Origin: Candidatus Nitrotoga sp. M5
GTDB lineage: Bacteria; Pseudomonadota; Gammaproteobacteria; Burkholderiales; Gallionellaceae
Length of the DNA stretch: 64,000 bases
Direction: 5' to 3'
Assembly (NCBI RefSeq): GCF_927904885.1
Contig: NZ_CAKMNW010000007.1
Location: 32,454 to 96,453, forward strand
The position numbers were made by a program, and so were the translations under genes. A model generated the notes under the pieces. The model was not told where the DNA came from. It searched no databases and saw only the letters and a program-made list of their open reading frames with translations. This document shows positions 46,606 to 55,040 of the stretch, in pieces; within the stretch, counting starts at the first letter, position 1; every line of letters begins with the position of its first letter.

Positions 46606-49600
46606 TGCTTTCCCACCTTGTCCAGATTTCATTATCACAGCGCCTGTTCACATTGCTGGCAACGCTGGTTGTCGCAGGTGCGGGGTTGTATGCGTACATG
46701 GGGTTGCCGATTGACGCTTTCCCTGATGTGTCGAGCGCCCAAGTTAAAGTCATTATGCAAGCCCCTGGCATGACGCCAGAGGAAATCGAAAGTCTCATCA
46801 CGGTGCCGATTGAAGTGGAAATGCTCGGCATCCCTAAAACCAAAATTCTACGTTCTGTCTCCAAGTATGGCCTGGTCGATGTGACGATCGATTTCGAGGA
46901 TGGCACTGACATCTATTGGGCGCGACAGCAAGTCAGTGAACGCCTAGGCGGGCTAGCGAATATTTTGCCGGATGGCATCGTGGGTGGTATGGCGCCGGTC
47001 ACAACCCCGCTCGGGGAAATGTTTATGTTTACCGTCGATGGAGGAGGCTTGTCTCTGACCGAGCGACGCAGTCTGCTTGATTGGGTCATACGTCCCGTGC
47101 TCAGAACCGTGCCCGGCGTGGCTGACGTAAATGTGCTGGGTGGCGTCGTTCGTGCTTTCGAAGTCGTACCGGATGCCCTCAAAATGGCTGCCAGCGGTGT
47201 GACGATAGCACAGCTCAAGGAGGCGGTCAGCGCCAATAACAGCAACGATGGCGCGGGCCGACTTGGCGAAGGAGACGAAGTACTTCTGGTGCGTAGCGAG
47301 GGGAAGATCACGACCTTGGACGATCTGCGTGAAATCGTGGTGACGATAAAAGATGGCGCATTGGTCCGTATCGGTAATATAGCCGAGGTCAAGATCGGCA
47401 TGGTGACACGCAATGGTGCGGTGACCAAAAATGGTACGGAAGAGGCCGTCCAGGGGCTGGTGCTGGGGCTGGCTGGCGCTAATGCACAACAAGTCGTCGA
47501 AGGCGTCCGAAAAAAACTGGACGAGCTGCAGCCAACGCTGCCGCAAGGCGTGCAATTGGACGTTTTCTATGATCGCGCCTCCCTTGTCAGCAAGGCAGTT
47601 GGGGCAGTTTCGACCGCGCTGATCCAAGCAACCATTCTGGTTATCATTTTGCTTGGCTTGTTCCTGGGAAATATCCGGGCTGCAATTACAGTGGCCCTTG
47701 TGCTGCCCCTGGCTGCACTGATTACCTTTATTCTGATGCGCGGTTTCGGCATGTCGGCGAACCTGATGAGTTTGGGTGGCTTGGCCATCGCAATCGGTAT
47801 GCTGGTCGATGCCTCCATCGTGGTGGTCGAAAATATTGTACAGCGTTTAGCGACTGATCCCACTGCCGGTAAATTGCCACGCTTACACACAATATATCGT
47901 GCAGTGAGAGAGGTTGCGGTTCCGGTCACCTCTGGGGTATTGATCATCATTACTGTATTTTTGCCGCTCCTGACGCTTCAGGGCCTCGAAGGAAAATTTT
48001 TCGTGCCGGTAGCGCTCACTATTGTATTCGCCTTGGCTGGATCCCTGATTTTATCATTAACCATTATTCCGGTACTGGCGTCATATCTGCTGCGTAAAAT
48101 CAAGCACGAAGAGCCGTGGCTACCCCGCAAGCTGCTGACGCTTTACGAACCAATGCTTTCATGGGCCCTGCGCCGACAACGCATCGTAGCTGGGGTATCG
48201 GTCTTGATGTTGGTTGCAGCCGTTGTGATCTATACCCAGGTCGGCAAGACTTTTATTCCAACGATGGACGAAGGTGACTTAATAGTCGGCATTGAGAAAC
48301 TACCGTCCATCAGCCTGGAACAAAGCACCGCGCTCGATCTAAAAATTCAACGCGCCATCATGCAGGCTATCCCGGAAGTATATGGAATTGTAGCCCGTGT
48401 CGGCTCAGATGAAATCGGACTCGACCCGATGGGCCTCAACCAGACCGACACCTACTTACTGTTGAAGCCGAAAGGCGAATGGCGCATGAAGAATAAGGAA
48501 GCGCTGAAGGACGAAGTGCGTAAGGTGCTCGATCCCATGCCCGGCATCCAATACAGTTTCACACAACCGATCGAAATGCGCGTGTCGGAAATGATCATAG
48601 GCGTGCGCGGTGATCTAGCGGTCAAAATTTTTGGTCCCGACCTCAACAAACTCAATGAGTATGCGAGCCAAGTTCAATCACTCATCAAGACGGTCCCCGG
48701 CAATCAAGACGTGTATACGATTAAAAACGATGGTGTGCAGTATTTGAGGGTCGCGGTAGATCGCCTGCAAGCTGGCCGTCTGGGCTTGAGCGTTGAAGAG
48801 ATCCAGGATTCTCTGCGCGCACAAATTGATGGTCAACGAGCCGGTGTCATAATCGAGGGTATCCGCCGCACGCCGATCATATTGCGTGGCACTGAATCGG
48901 TTCGCATATCGCCAGCCGAATTTGGGGCCATGCGGATCACAACTAAAGATGGCAGCACGGTGCCATTGACTAGCGTCGCAAAATTAGAACGCGCTGTAGG
49001 TCCGGTAAAGATCGATCGCGAGATGGCTAGCCGCTACAGCGTAGTTATCGCCAACGTCGGCGGTCGTGATCTGGTCGGTTTTGTCGAAGAAGCCAAAGCC
49101 CTTGTCGGGCAGAACCTGCTTTTACCCACTGGCTACTACATCACTTGGGGTGGACAGTTTGAAAACCAGCAACAAGCGGCTAAACGTTTGACGATTGTTG
49201 TGCCGATCGCTCTTGGGCTCATTTTCGTACTGTTGTTCTCAACCTTTGGTTCGGTCCGTCAGACTTTGTTGATTCTGAGCAACATTCCATTCGCGCTGGT
49301 CGGCGGTATCGTCGCCTTGTGGATCACCGGCGAATATTTGTCTGTACCTGCGTCTGTAGGCTTTATAGCACTGCTAGGTATCGCCGTCCAAAATGGTGTA
49401 GTTCTGGTCAGCTATTTCAATCAACTACAAAGCGAAGGCATGAAGTTAAGCGAGCTTGTTGTGCAAGGAGCAAAGCGACGCTTACGCCCAGTGTTAATGA
49501 CTGCCTCAAGTACGGCTTTTGGGCTGATGCCACTGCTGTTCGCATCGGGACCAGGTTCCGAAATCCAGCGCCCACTTGCCATCGTCGTAATCGGTGGATT

Positions 49601-49688
49601 GGTTACAGCCACGACGCTGACACTGATGCTATTGCCAATTTTATATTTACGTTTCGGTTTGTCGAAGCAGGAGATTCCCCATGTCTGA
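46605..49688 (+). CDS. Heavy-metal RND efflux transporter (CzcA/CusA family)
   Basis: A 1027-residue proton-driven inner-membrane pump with 12 membrane segments and two large periplasmic loops. MGLPIDAFPDVSSAQVKV near the N terminus is the HME-RND signature. Membrane segment 4 has the proton-relay acids in AIGMLVDASIVVVEN (around residue 400), as in CzcA/CusA. GKTFIPTMDEGDLIVGIEKL starts the second half. Metal specificity (Co/Zn/Cd versus Cu/Ag) cannot be decided; the DASIVVVEN form fits the divalent CzcA side. It overlaps the next gene by 8 bp. Confidence 0.94.
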   Translation: MLSHLVQISLSQRLFTLLATLVVAGAGLYAYMGLPIDAFPDVSSAQVKVIMQAPGMTPEEIESLITVPIEVEMLGIPKTKILRSVSKYGLVDVTIDFEDGTDIYWARQQVSERLGGLANILPDGIVGGMAPVTTPLGEMFMFTVDGGGLSLTERRSLLDWVIRPVLRTVPGVADVNVLGGVVRAFEVVPDALKMAASGVTIAQLKEAVSANNSNDGAGRLGEGDEVLLVRSEGKITTLDDLREIVVTIKDGALVRIGNIAEVKIGMVTRNGAVTKNGTEEAVQGLVLGLAGANAQQVVEGVRKKLDELQPTLPQGVQLDVFYDRASLVSKAVGAVSTALIQATILVIILLGLFLGNIRAAITVALVLPLAALITFILMRGFGMSANLMSLGGLAIAIGMLVDASIVVVENIVQRLATDPTAGKLPRLHTIYRAVREVAVPVTSGVLIIITVFLPLLTLQGLEGKFFVPVALTIVFALAGSLILSLTIIPVLASYLLRKIKHEEPWLPRKLLTLYEPMLSWALRRQRIVAGVSVLMLVAAVVIYTQVGKTFIPTMDEGDLIVGIEKLPSISLEQSTALDLKIQRAIMQAIPEVYGIVARVGSDEIGLDPMGLNQTDTYLLLKPKGEWRMKNKEALKDEVRKVLDPMPGIQYSFTQPIEMRVSEMIIGVRGDLAVKIFGPDLNKLNEYASQVQSLIKTVPGNQDVYTIKNDGVQYLRVAVDRLQAGRLGLSVEEIQDSLRAQIDGQRAGVIIEGIRRTPIILRGTESVRISPAEFGAMRITTKDGSTVPLTSVAKLERAVGPVKIDREMASRYSVVIANVGGRDLVGFVEEAKALVGQNLLLPTGYYITWGGQFENQQQAAKRLTIVVPIALGLIFVLLFSTFGSVRQTLLILSNIPFALVGGIVALWITGEYLSVPASVGFIALLGIAVQNGVVLVSYFNQLQSEGMKLSELVVQGAKRRLRPVLMTASSTAFGLMPLLFASGPGSEIQRPLAIVVIGGLVTATTLTLMLLPILYLRFGLSKQEIPHV

Positions 49689-49983
49689 ACTATGTTTAAC
49701 GCTATTGTGTCCGCCAACGATTAAAGAAAAGCTGCTCGATTTGCTACTCATGTTGCCCAGCACTATTGTTTTTACCAGCAAGCCCACCGCTGCGCATGGC
49801 GTGGTCGTCTGGGATTTAAGTCAAGCTGAGCAGGTAATGGGGCAGGCGCATGTCACCGAAATACAGGTAATTCTTGCAGCTGCAGACAAAGCAATATTGC
49901 TCGATACTATTCGCCAGAAATTAGCTGGCACAGGTCTGCGCTATTGGGTAACGACAGTCGTTGAAGCGGGAGAAATTGCATGA
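49681..49983 (+). CDS. DUF3240 family protein
   Basis: A 100-residue protein (MSELCLTLLCPPTIKEKLLD, then VTEIQVILAAADKAILLDTI and RYWVTTVVEAGEIA). The family is small, ferredoxin-like (ACT/PII-like fold expected), and occurs within HME-RND operons of betaproteobacteria. It overlaps the pump gene by 8 bp and the outer membrane gene by 4 bp, so it is translated with them. No signal peptide, so it is probably cytoplasmic. A metal-sensing or pump-regulating role is inferred from position and fold only. Confidence 0.82.
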   Translation: MSELCLTLLCPPTIKEKLLDLLLMLPSTIVFTSKPTAAHGVVVWDLSQAEQVMGQAHVTEIQVILAAADKAILLDTIRQKLAGTGLRYWVTTVVEAGEIA

Positions 49984-51236
49984 TAATTCGATTGTTCCTG
50001 ATAGGACTGTTGACCGTCTCTGGTTCCGTACAAGCAGTGCAGACTGTGAATCCACCGGGACTCTTGCCAACCGAAATTGCGCAGCAACTACTGCAGCAGG
50101 ATCCTGGCGTAGCTGCCCTGCGGGCCAACCTTAACGTTGCTCTGGAAGAGGCTGGCATTCTCGATAAATCGCCTTATGAATGGACTGCCAAGGTTATGGG
50201 ACAACGCCGAGTTCAAAATTACGGCCCCAATGATATCTCTAATGGCAATCGCGAGGAGTGGAATGTAGGTATCGAGCGAACTTTCCGGCTTCCTGAAAAA
50301 GCCGAGGCCGATCGCAATATCGGTAAAGCAACCGTCGAAGAGTCTCATGCACGCTACGGTGAGGCAATACACGAAGCGGCACGTGAATTGATGACTTTAT
50401 GGATAGATTGGCTGGCGGCAGAGCGTGCCCGCGAGTTGGCCGAAAACAGCCTTCAGTCAACTCAAACCAGCCTTGCAGCTGTACAAAAACGCGTCCGTGC
50501 CGGCGATGCTTCTAAATTGGATTTGAGCATCGCCCGTGCCGAATTGGCCGAGCAACGACGCTTAAGCAACGACGTGAAGACTCAGGCCGCTGCGGCTTGG
50601 TCGCGTCTATCCATCCGCTTTCCCGGTATAAAACGTCAGATTATGCCACTTCCAATGCCGTTGCCTATCGAGGAGGATACGGCATTTTGGCGCGACCACA
50701 TCTTGGATACAAACGATGAGTTTCGGGTTGCACAAACTCAAATGCAAAAGGTTCAAGCCTATGCAGATCGAGCACGTGCCAACAAGACTCCAGATCCCAC
50801 GGTGGGAATATTTCATGCTTCGGAGATCGATGGACGCGAGCGTATATCCGGATTAATGCTCAGCATTCCCTTCCCTAGCGGCGTTCGTGACTCGCGCAGC
50901 TCCAAAGCAATCGCAGCCGTTGAAGTCTCGCGCCAAGAAGTCGAACTCAAAAAACGTCAGCTTGAGTCTCAAATCGTGAGCGCCGTCATGATTGCGCGTG
51001 GTACCTATGTCAGCCTGCAAATTGCCAATGAAAGCGCAGCAATCGTACAGGAAAATGCCAGGCTGATGCAGCGCGCCTATACGCTCGGCGAAGCGGGATT
51101 ACAAGCCATGCTGTTGGCGCGTCGCCAAGCAACCGCTGCGATGACCCATGCGCTGCAAGCGCAAGTCGCGGCCTTGACAGCCTATTACAAACTGCTTGTC
51201 GATGCTCATATGATTTGGGATTTAGAACATAGCTAA
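49980..51236 (+). CDS. Outer membrane efflux protein (TolC/CzcC family)
   Basis: A 418-residue outer-membrane channel of the metal efflux pump. Signal peptide ends near residue 19 (LTVSGSVQA). Two OEP repeats of coiled alpha-hairpins follow: LLQQDPGVAALRANLNVA, AARELMTLWIDWLAAERARE, and RQEVELKKRQLESQIVSAV, QENARLMQRAYTLGEAGL. It completes the adaptor-pump-channel set; gene order is CzcB-CzcA-DUF3240-CzcC. Confidence 0.92.
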   Translation: MIIRLFLIGLLTVSGSVQAVQTVNPPGLLPTEIAQQLLQQDPGVAALRANLNVALEEAGILDKSPYEWTAKVMGQRRVQNYGPNDISNGNREEWNVGIERTFRLPEKAEADRNIGKATVEESHARYGEAIHEAARELMTLWIDWLAAERARELAENSLQSTQTSLAAVQKRVRAGDASKLDLSIARAELAEQRRLSNDVKTQAAAAWSRLSIRFPGIKRQIMPLPMPLPIEEDTAFWRDHILDTNDEFRVAQTQMQKVQAYADRARANKTPDPTVGIFHASEIDGRERISGLMLSIPFPSGVRDSRSSKAIAAVEVSRQEVELKKRQLESQIVSAVMIARGTYVSLQIANESAAIVQENARLMQRAYTLGEAGLQAMLLARRQATAAMTHALQAQVAALTAYYKLLVDAHMIWDLEHS

Positions 51237-51645
51237 CAATTGCTATGGCTGTATCAAATTTTTAGAAGCGCCAGCATAACCTCCCCCTCACGCGAGCAAT
51301 TGTTCCATGACGAACAGCAACGTTGGCAATGGCGAAGATACTGGCGGTGATCAATGCACCAGCACATATATATTGCGGAGCGCTGATAAAGGTTGCAGGA
51401 ACATGAACGCATGTCTTTATTCTGTCACTCCGTGGCGGCACCCATCGCCACGCAGAGCTCACGCTGACGTACTCCCGATCATACAAGTTGACGACTCGCC
51501 GCAAAACCTTACAATCCCCATAGGTTCCGCTCTCCATAATGTTAAATTCAACAAAGCTTGTCTATTTCCAATATGGGACGCGGTTTAAGTAAGTTTGGGC
51601 GGGGCGGCAGATAAACGCTATTCTTATGTTTATACAAGGAGAGAC
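51237..51645. other. Intergenic region after the efflux operon
   Basis: About 410 bases. At about 51255-51275 there is a single end of the MITE family-1 type (AAATTTTTAGAAGCGCC). A 91-codon frame on the minus strand (51262-51537) is open but shows no family I recognise, so I do not call it. The region ends with the promoter/ribosome binding site (AAGGAGAG) of the DUF937 gene. Confidence 0.35.
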
Positions 51646-52062
51646 ATGATGGACCTACTCGAAATTGGAACGAATCTTTTAAAAGCACAATTAGGCGGTC
51701 GTGGAGACACCTCTCAAATCACCTCCGCGCTTAGCGACCTTTTTAAATCAGGATCCAAAGATTTTGATATTGCCACAATTGTTACCAAAATGATGGGTAA
51801 CAATGCTTTAGCAGGTTTAGCTACTTCCTGGTTAGGAGATGGCGCCAATAAAGAAATAGAACCACATCAGGTCCAAGAAATTTTCGGTGAGAATAAGATA
51901 TCAAACTTCTCTGAAAAGTTAGGGATTGATAAAGGCACAGCTTTAGAAAGCTTGTCGAAAGTTATTCCACAAATGGTTGACAAAGGCAGCTCTGACGGTT
52001 CTGTTCTTGATTCGCTGGGCGGATTAGGCGGCGCTGCGGGTATGCTGAACAAATTATTTTAA
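51646..52062 (+). CDS. DUF937 (YidB-like) family protein
   Basis: A 138-residue protein starting MMDLLEIGTNLLKAQLGG. It has the family's paired motif LAGLATSWLGDGANKEIEPHQV and EIFGENKISNFSEKLGIDKG, and a Gly-rich end (LGGLGGAAGMLNKLF). YidB/DUF937 proteins are small, helical and of unknown function. AAGGAGAG lies five bases before the ATG at 51646; the next codon is also ATG. It is followed 25 bp later by the DUF4332 gene. Confidence 0.85.
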   Translation: MMDLLEIGTNLLKAQLGGRGDTSQITSALSDLFKSGSKDFDIATIVTKMMGNNALAGLATSWLGDGANKEIEPHQVQEIFGENKISNFSEKLGIDKGTALESLSKVIPQMVDKGSSDGSVLDSLGGLGGAAGMLNKLF

Positions 52063-52087
52063 ACAATTAAAATACTTGGAGAATGCA

Positions 52088-52492
52088 ATGACCAAACTAT
52101 CTAAAATTGAAGGCATTGGCCCAGCTTACGCAGCAAAACTTGAAGCTGCTGGTTTAACATCAGAAACAACTTTTCTGGAAATATGTTGTAGTAAAAAAGG
52201 CCGTAAAGATATTGCTGAGAAAAGCGGTATTAGTGAAAAAATGCTACTGAGTTGGGTAAATAGAGCTGACTTGTCAAGAATTAAGGGTGTAAGCACTCAG
52301 TATGCTGATCTGCTCGAACATGCAGGAGTGGATACAGTGCCTGAATTAGCGCAACGAAACGCTGAAAATCTCCAAATGAAGATGGCAGAAGTCAATGAAG
52401 AGAAAAATCTGGTAAAAAAAGTTCCGCCACTGTCTTCAGTTGAAAACTGGTGTGCTCAAGCCAAAAACTTACCCAAAATTGTTACTCACTAG
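52088..52492 (+). CDS. DUF4332 helix-hairpin-helix protein
   Basis: A 134-residue protein with two helix-hairpin-helix-like halves: KIEGIGPAYAAKLEAAGL at residues 5-22 and RIKGVSTQYADLLEHAGVDT in the middle, typical of DUF4332. Helix-hairpin-helix units often bind DNA non-specifically, but this family is uncharacterised. I start at ATG 52088 with GGAGA seven bases upstream; the frame opens 12 bases earlier. Likely co-transcribed with DUF937. Confidence 0.85.
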   Translation: MTKLSKIEGIGPAYAAKLEAAGLTSETTFLEICCSKKGRKDIAEKSGISEKMLLSWVNRADLSRIKGVSTQYADLLEHAGVDTVPELAQRNAENLQMKMAEVNEEKNLVKKVPPLSSVENWCAQAKNLPKIVTH

Positions 52493-52500
52493 CAGCCTTT

Positions 52501-52677
52501 CGGACTTAAAGAATCGTAGCGAAATTTAGCTGAGCGCGGATAGTTTGTGCGAACTTTCACCTTACGGCGAAATACCTGTTTATCTCACTAGACGATTTTG
52601 CAGGGTAAGAGCAGCTCTATTGCCAAAAAAGTGGCGGAATAGTCACCGCTCAGCTAAATTTGCAGCCGATTTCCTTT
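52501..52677 (-). repeat. MITE-like repeat, family 2, copy B
   Basis: Reverse-oriented copy of 37929-38108. Its left end (CGGACTTAAAGAATCGTAGC) matches the right end of copy A in reverse, and its right end (CAGCTAAATTTGCAGCCGAT) matches the left end. Starts 9 bp after the DUF4332 stop and abuts family-1 copy C. Confidence 0.75.
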
Positions 52678-52678
52678 A

Positions 52679-52858
52679 AGGGTGCCTCAACAAATTCAAT
52701 TTGCTAAGCAGGATAAGTCGCGAATAAAAATTTAGAGCGCAGCATATTTATTGATAACTTAGTGATAAATTTTCAAGTAACGCAGTATTGAAACGAAACG
52801 GGTAAGCAGGCAAGCCGCAAAACGGCTGCTCGCTAAATTGGATTTTAAAAGGTGCCCT
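52679..52858 (-). repeat. MITE-like repeat, family 1, copy C
   Basis: A 180-bp copy in the same orientation as copy A. Left end AGGGTGCCTCAACAAATTCA; right end in reverse AGGGCACCTTTTAAAATCCA. The interior GGGTAAGCAGGCAAGCCGC corresponds to the TACCCCGTTGCC side of copy B. Directly adjacent to a family-2 copy, as if one had inserted beside the other. Confidence 0.75.
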
Positions 52859-53526
52859 ACAATAGCTGCCAAATCCCGCCTGTTTATAACTGCGTGTCGC
52901 AAACTCAATCTTAGATTTACTCAATTCCATTTACAGCCTCACAAAGTCCCGTAAGCTAACAAAATATTCCAATCAAATTACATCTTGAAGCAGACATCAG
53001 GATAAACGTTGTGCCCGTCAGGATGTCGGACTTATGTAGAGCTCCTCATAAGACCGACAAGTGAGCTTTGGCTACAAGCTATTGGTGGGCCAATGCTGCC
53101 TCTTAAACTTACCAGGAAGTCTTTTGCTTCGATTCACTTGTAATCTACGCTTAAATTGCAGCAAGGTGCCACCTTAATTTATTTGGACAACGAAGAATAA
53201 TTTCTTTTATAAACAGACAAGTTAGACTTTTAAGCCAAGTCAACAACAGCAAAATCATTGCGATGCTTGACGAAAAATTTTCGAGAACGGGAACTAAGAT
53301 ATGGCAGTTACATCGAACTGCCCGAACAGGCGGATAGTAATTAGTAATTGTTCTATTTCAATTGAAGATTAGACTACAAATGCCGCTATAGCTTTAGTGG
53401 CAAGCTATAGTGTTCGAACGAGCTGCACTTTAACAAAAATTTAAATTCCCTCTGTATCATTTTCTAATTCAAATTTGATACTTAAATGGAGGTTTAGATC
53501 GTTTAATACATTTTTAAGGAAATCGT
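52859..53526. other. AT-rich gap before the DUF2726 gene
   Basis: About 670 AT-rich bases with no convincing gene. A perfect 9-bp inverted repeat, CTATAGCTT (53386-53394) and AAGCTATAG (53402-53410), forms a short hairpin about 115 bases before the next gene. Nothing else recognised. Confidence 0.35.
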
Positions 53527-54003
53527 GTGGAGAAGATGCTATTAGCTGCAATTGTTCTAATAATAATTGTTGCATTTATTATTGTTTTTTTAAAAATGCG
53601 TAAATCTTCTGGTGAAAGCAATGAAGCTTGGCCATACCATGCAAAAAAACCACTGTCAGGGCCAGAGCAAATTCTTTATCATCGCCTTGTTGCAGCACTG
53701 CCTCAGTGCATTGTATTAGCACAAGTGCAGTTATCCCAAGTGCTTGCCGTGAATAAGGGTTGTAATTGCAGTGTGTGGAACAACCGTATCAATTGTATGA
53801 GCCTAGATTTTATTGTATGTCTCAAGGATTCAACTGTCATCGCCGCCGTAGAGCTTGATGACAAATCAAATCAGAAAAAAATACGCGTTAAAGCTGATGC
53901 TAAGAAGGTGAAGGCGCTGTCCGCTGCGGGAATAGAGCTCATACGTTGGCATGTAAGTGCATTGCCCGATGAAAAAACTATTCGTAAAGCATTTGTTAAC
54001 TGA
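53527..54003 (+). CDS. DUF2726 domain protein, membrane-anchored
   Basis: A 158-residue protein with one N-terminal membrane segment (LLAAIVLIIIVAFIIVFLKM) and a DUF2726 domain: LSGPEQILYHRLVAALP, VLAQVQLSQVL, NRINCMSLDFIVCLKDS and VAAVELDDKSNQ, then HVSALPDEKTIRKAF. The fold is a PD-(D/E)XK-like nuclease relative, with D in LDFIV and E in VELDD matching its acidic positions; activity is not established. Start GTG at 53527 (AAGGAAATC upstream); an ATG at 53536 is the alternative. Confidence 0.82.
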   Translation: MEKMLLAAIVLIIIVAFIIVFLKMRKSSGESNEAWPYHAKKPLSGPEQILYHRLVAALPQCIVLAQVQLSQVLAVNKGCNCSVWNNRINCMSLDFIVCLKDSTVIAAVELDDKSNQKKIRVKADAKKVKALSAAGIELIRWHVSALPDEKTIRKAFVN

Positions 54004-54192
54004 GTTGCAGAGGAAGCCGGAATTTCGTGTAAACGAGGGGTGATTAACTAAGTTCAATCTGCCCTTCGAACTGAATGATGAAGCGGTTCAAAGCGACCTT
54101 CCGGACTCGGATCCGCATTGTCCACTTTTTGCAACTTACGTCAGATCTTTTTGATAGCGCAACACTTAAATCGGTTCAACAATAGTTGTTAT

Positions 54193-54238
54193 AAAAAGGC
54201 CACTCGCTTCCGGAATAACGGAGGTGGGTGGCTTTTTA
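54193..54238. terminator. Bidirectional Rho-independent terminator
   Basis: AAAAAGGCCACTCGC, then loop GGAATAA, then GGTGGGTGGCTTTTT: a GC-rich stem (GCCAC with GTGGC, CCG with CGG) bordered by A5 and T5, so it can stop transcription on both strands. It lies about 190 bp after DUF2726. Confidence 0.7.
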
Positions 54239-54243
54239 TTTAT

Positions 54244-54404
54244 CCCAGATAATCCATTAGACCTGATTCGCGCGATAACTTCACATCTCCCTTTGAAAAA
54301 GGGGGGCTAGGGGGGATTTGAGCATTGCAGGTACACAAAAATCCCCCTTAATCCATCTTTTTCAAAGGGCGAGGCTGGTTAAATTGCCTAATGGATTATC
54401 CTGG
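54244..54404. repeat. Palindromic intergenic element
   Basis: A 161-bp region whose ends are inverted copies (GATAATCCATTAG left, CTAATGGATTATC right). Inside is another palindrome: CTCCCTTTGAAAAAGGGGGG with AATCCCCCTTAATCC and CTTTTTCAAAGGG. It looks like the common ccctttgaaaaaggggg class of bacterial intergenic repeats. CTAATGGATTATCCGG recurs near 63849. Confidence 0.7.
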
Positions 54405-54525
54405 TTTATTGAAGAAGAACAACAAGAGGGGTTGTGCTACTTGGCTAGACTTGCCCCTGTGTTTTACTTGTGATGTTGGGCTTCGCAAGATCAGCGCCAA
54501 CCTACGCTAGTTTAGGCTACGCTTG

Positions 54526-54687
54526 CTATTTCAGGCCAAAAAAGCGTTTTCAAGCGGCGTTGTTGAGGGATTAAATAACAAGGCCAAAGTTACTATGAGA
54601 AAAGCTTACGGTTATAAGACATACGAAATGTTATAATTGTCACTGTATCATGCACTTGGTAAGCTACCTGAACCACAGTTTTTTTAA
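54526..54687 (+). pseudogene. ISL3-family transposase C-terminal remnant
   Basis: The plus strand reads AKKAFSSGVVEGLNNKAKVT, then MRKAYGYKTYEML, a TAA, and LSLYHALGKLPEPQFF. This is the C terminus of ISL3 (IS204/IS1001/IS1165) DDE transposases, with the conserved VEGLNNKAK segment holding the last catalytic Glu. There is one in-frame stop and nothing of the N-terminal part or IS ends. A relic next to the RHS locus. Confidence 0.75.
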
Positions 54688-54696
54688 CGAACTTTT

Positions 54697-55038
54697 TTAA
54701 AGTGTCAACACCCACCACCACAGCGCAACCATCATAATGCCCGCAATCCCATAAAAACTAACATGACTTTTCAAACCCAACCAAATTAGTACACCAAGAA
54801 CGGCATACAAGATAATATTAACTGCAAGCAAAATTAGAAATAATTGGATTTCTTGGTTATTAGGAACATCAGCTAGACCCATCAACCAGCTAGGCCACAA
54901 CACAAGAGTCAATTTCTGAATAGCAACTTGAATATCAAGATTGCTACCTAGGTAGCGATCCACTAATACCCAAGCTCCTCTCAGTACTATTGGAATGAGC
55001 ATCCCAGCCAACGCAAACAAACCAACGAATCGCATCAT
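54697..55038 (-). CDS. Small polytopic membrane protein, candidate RHS immunity protein
   Basis: A 113-residue protein with three or four hydrophobic segments (FALAGMLIPIVL, LVLWPSWLMGLA, FLILLAVNIILYAVLGVLIW and IMMVALWWWVLTL). I recognise no family. It begins 2 bp after the stop of the RHS gene on the same strand, the usual place of a cognate immunity gene. Its membrane nature suggests protection at the inner membrane or periplasm. Alternatives: an unrelated orphan left by rearrangement. Confidence 0.6.
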   Translation of the reverse strand: MMRFVGLFALAGMLIPIVLRGAWVLVDRYLGSNLDIQVAIQKLTLVLWPSWLMGLADVPNNQEIQLFLILLAVNIILYAVLGVLIWLGLKSHVSFYGIAGIMMVALWWWVLTL

Positions 55039-55040
55039 TA

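Noticed and set aside
51262..51537. 91-codon minus-strand frame after the efflux operon
   Set aside because: No recognisable motif, no ribosome binding site, and composition like an unconstrained frame.
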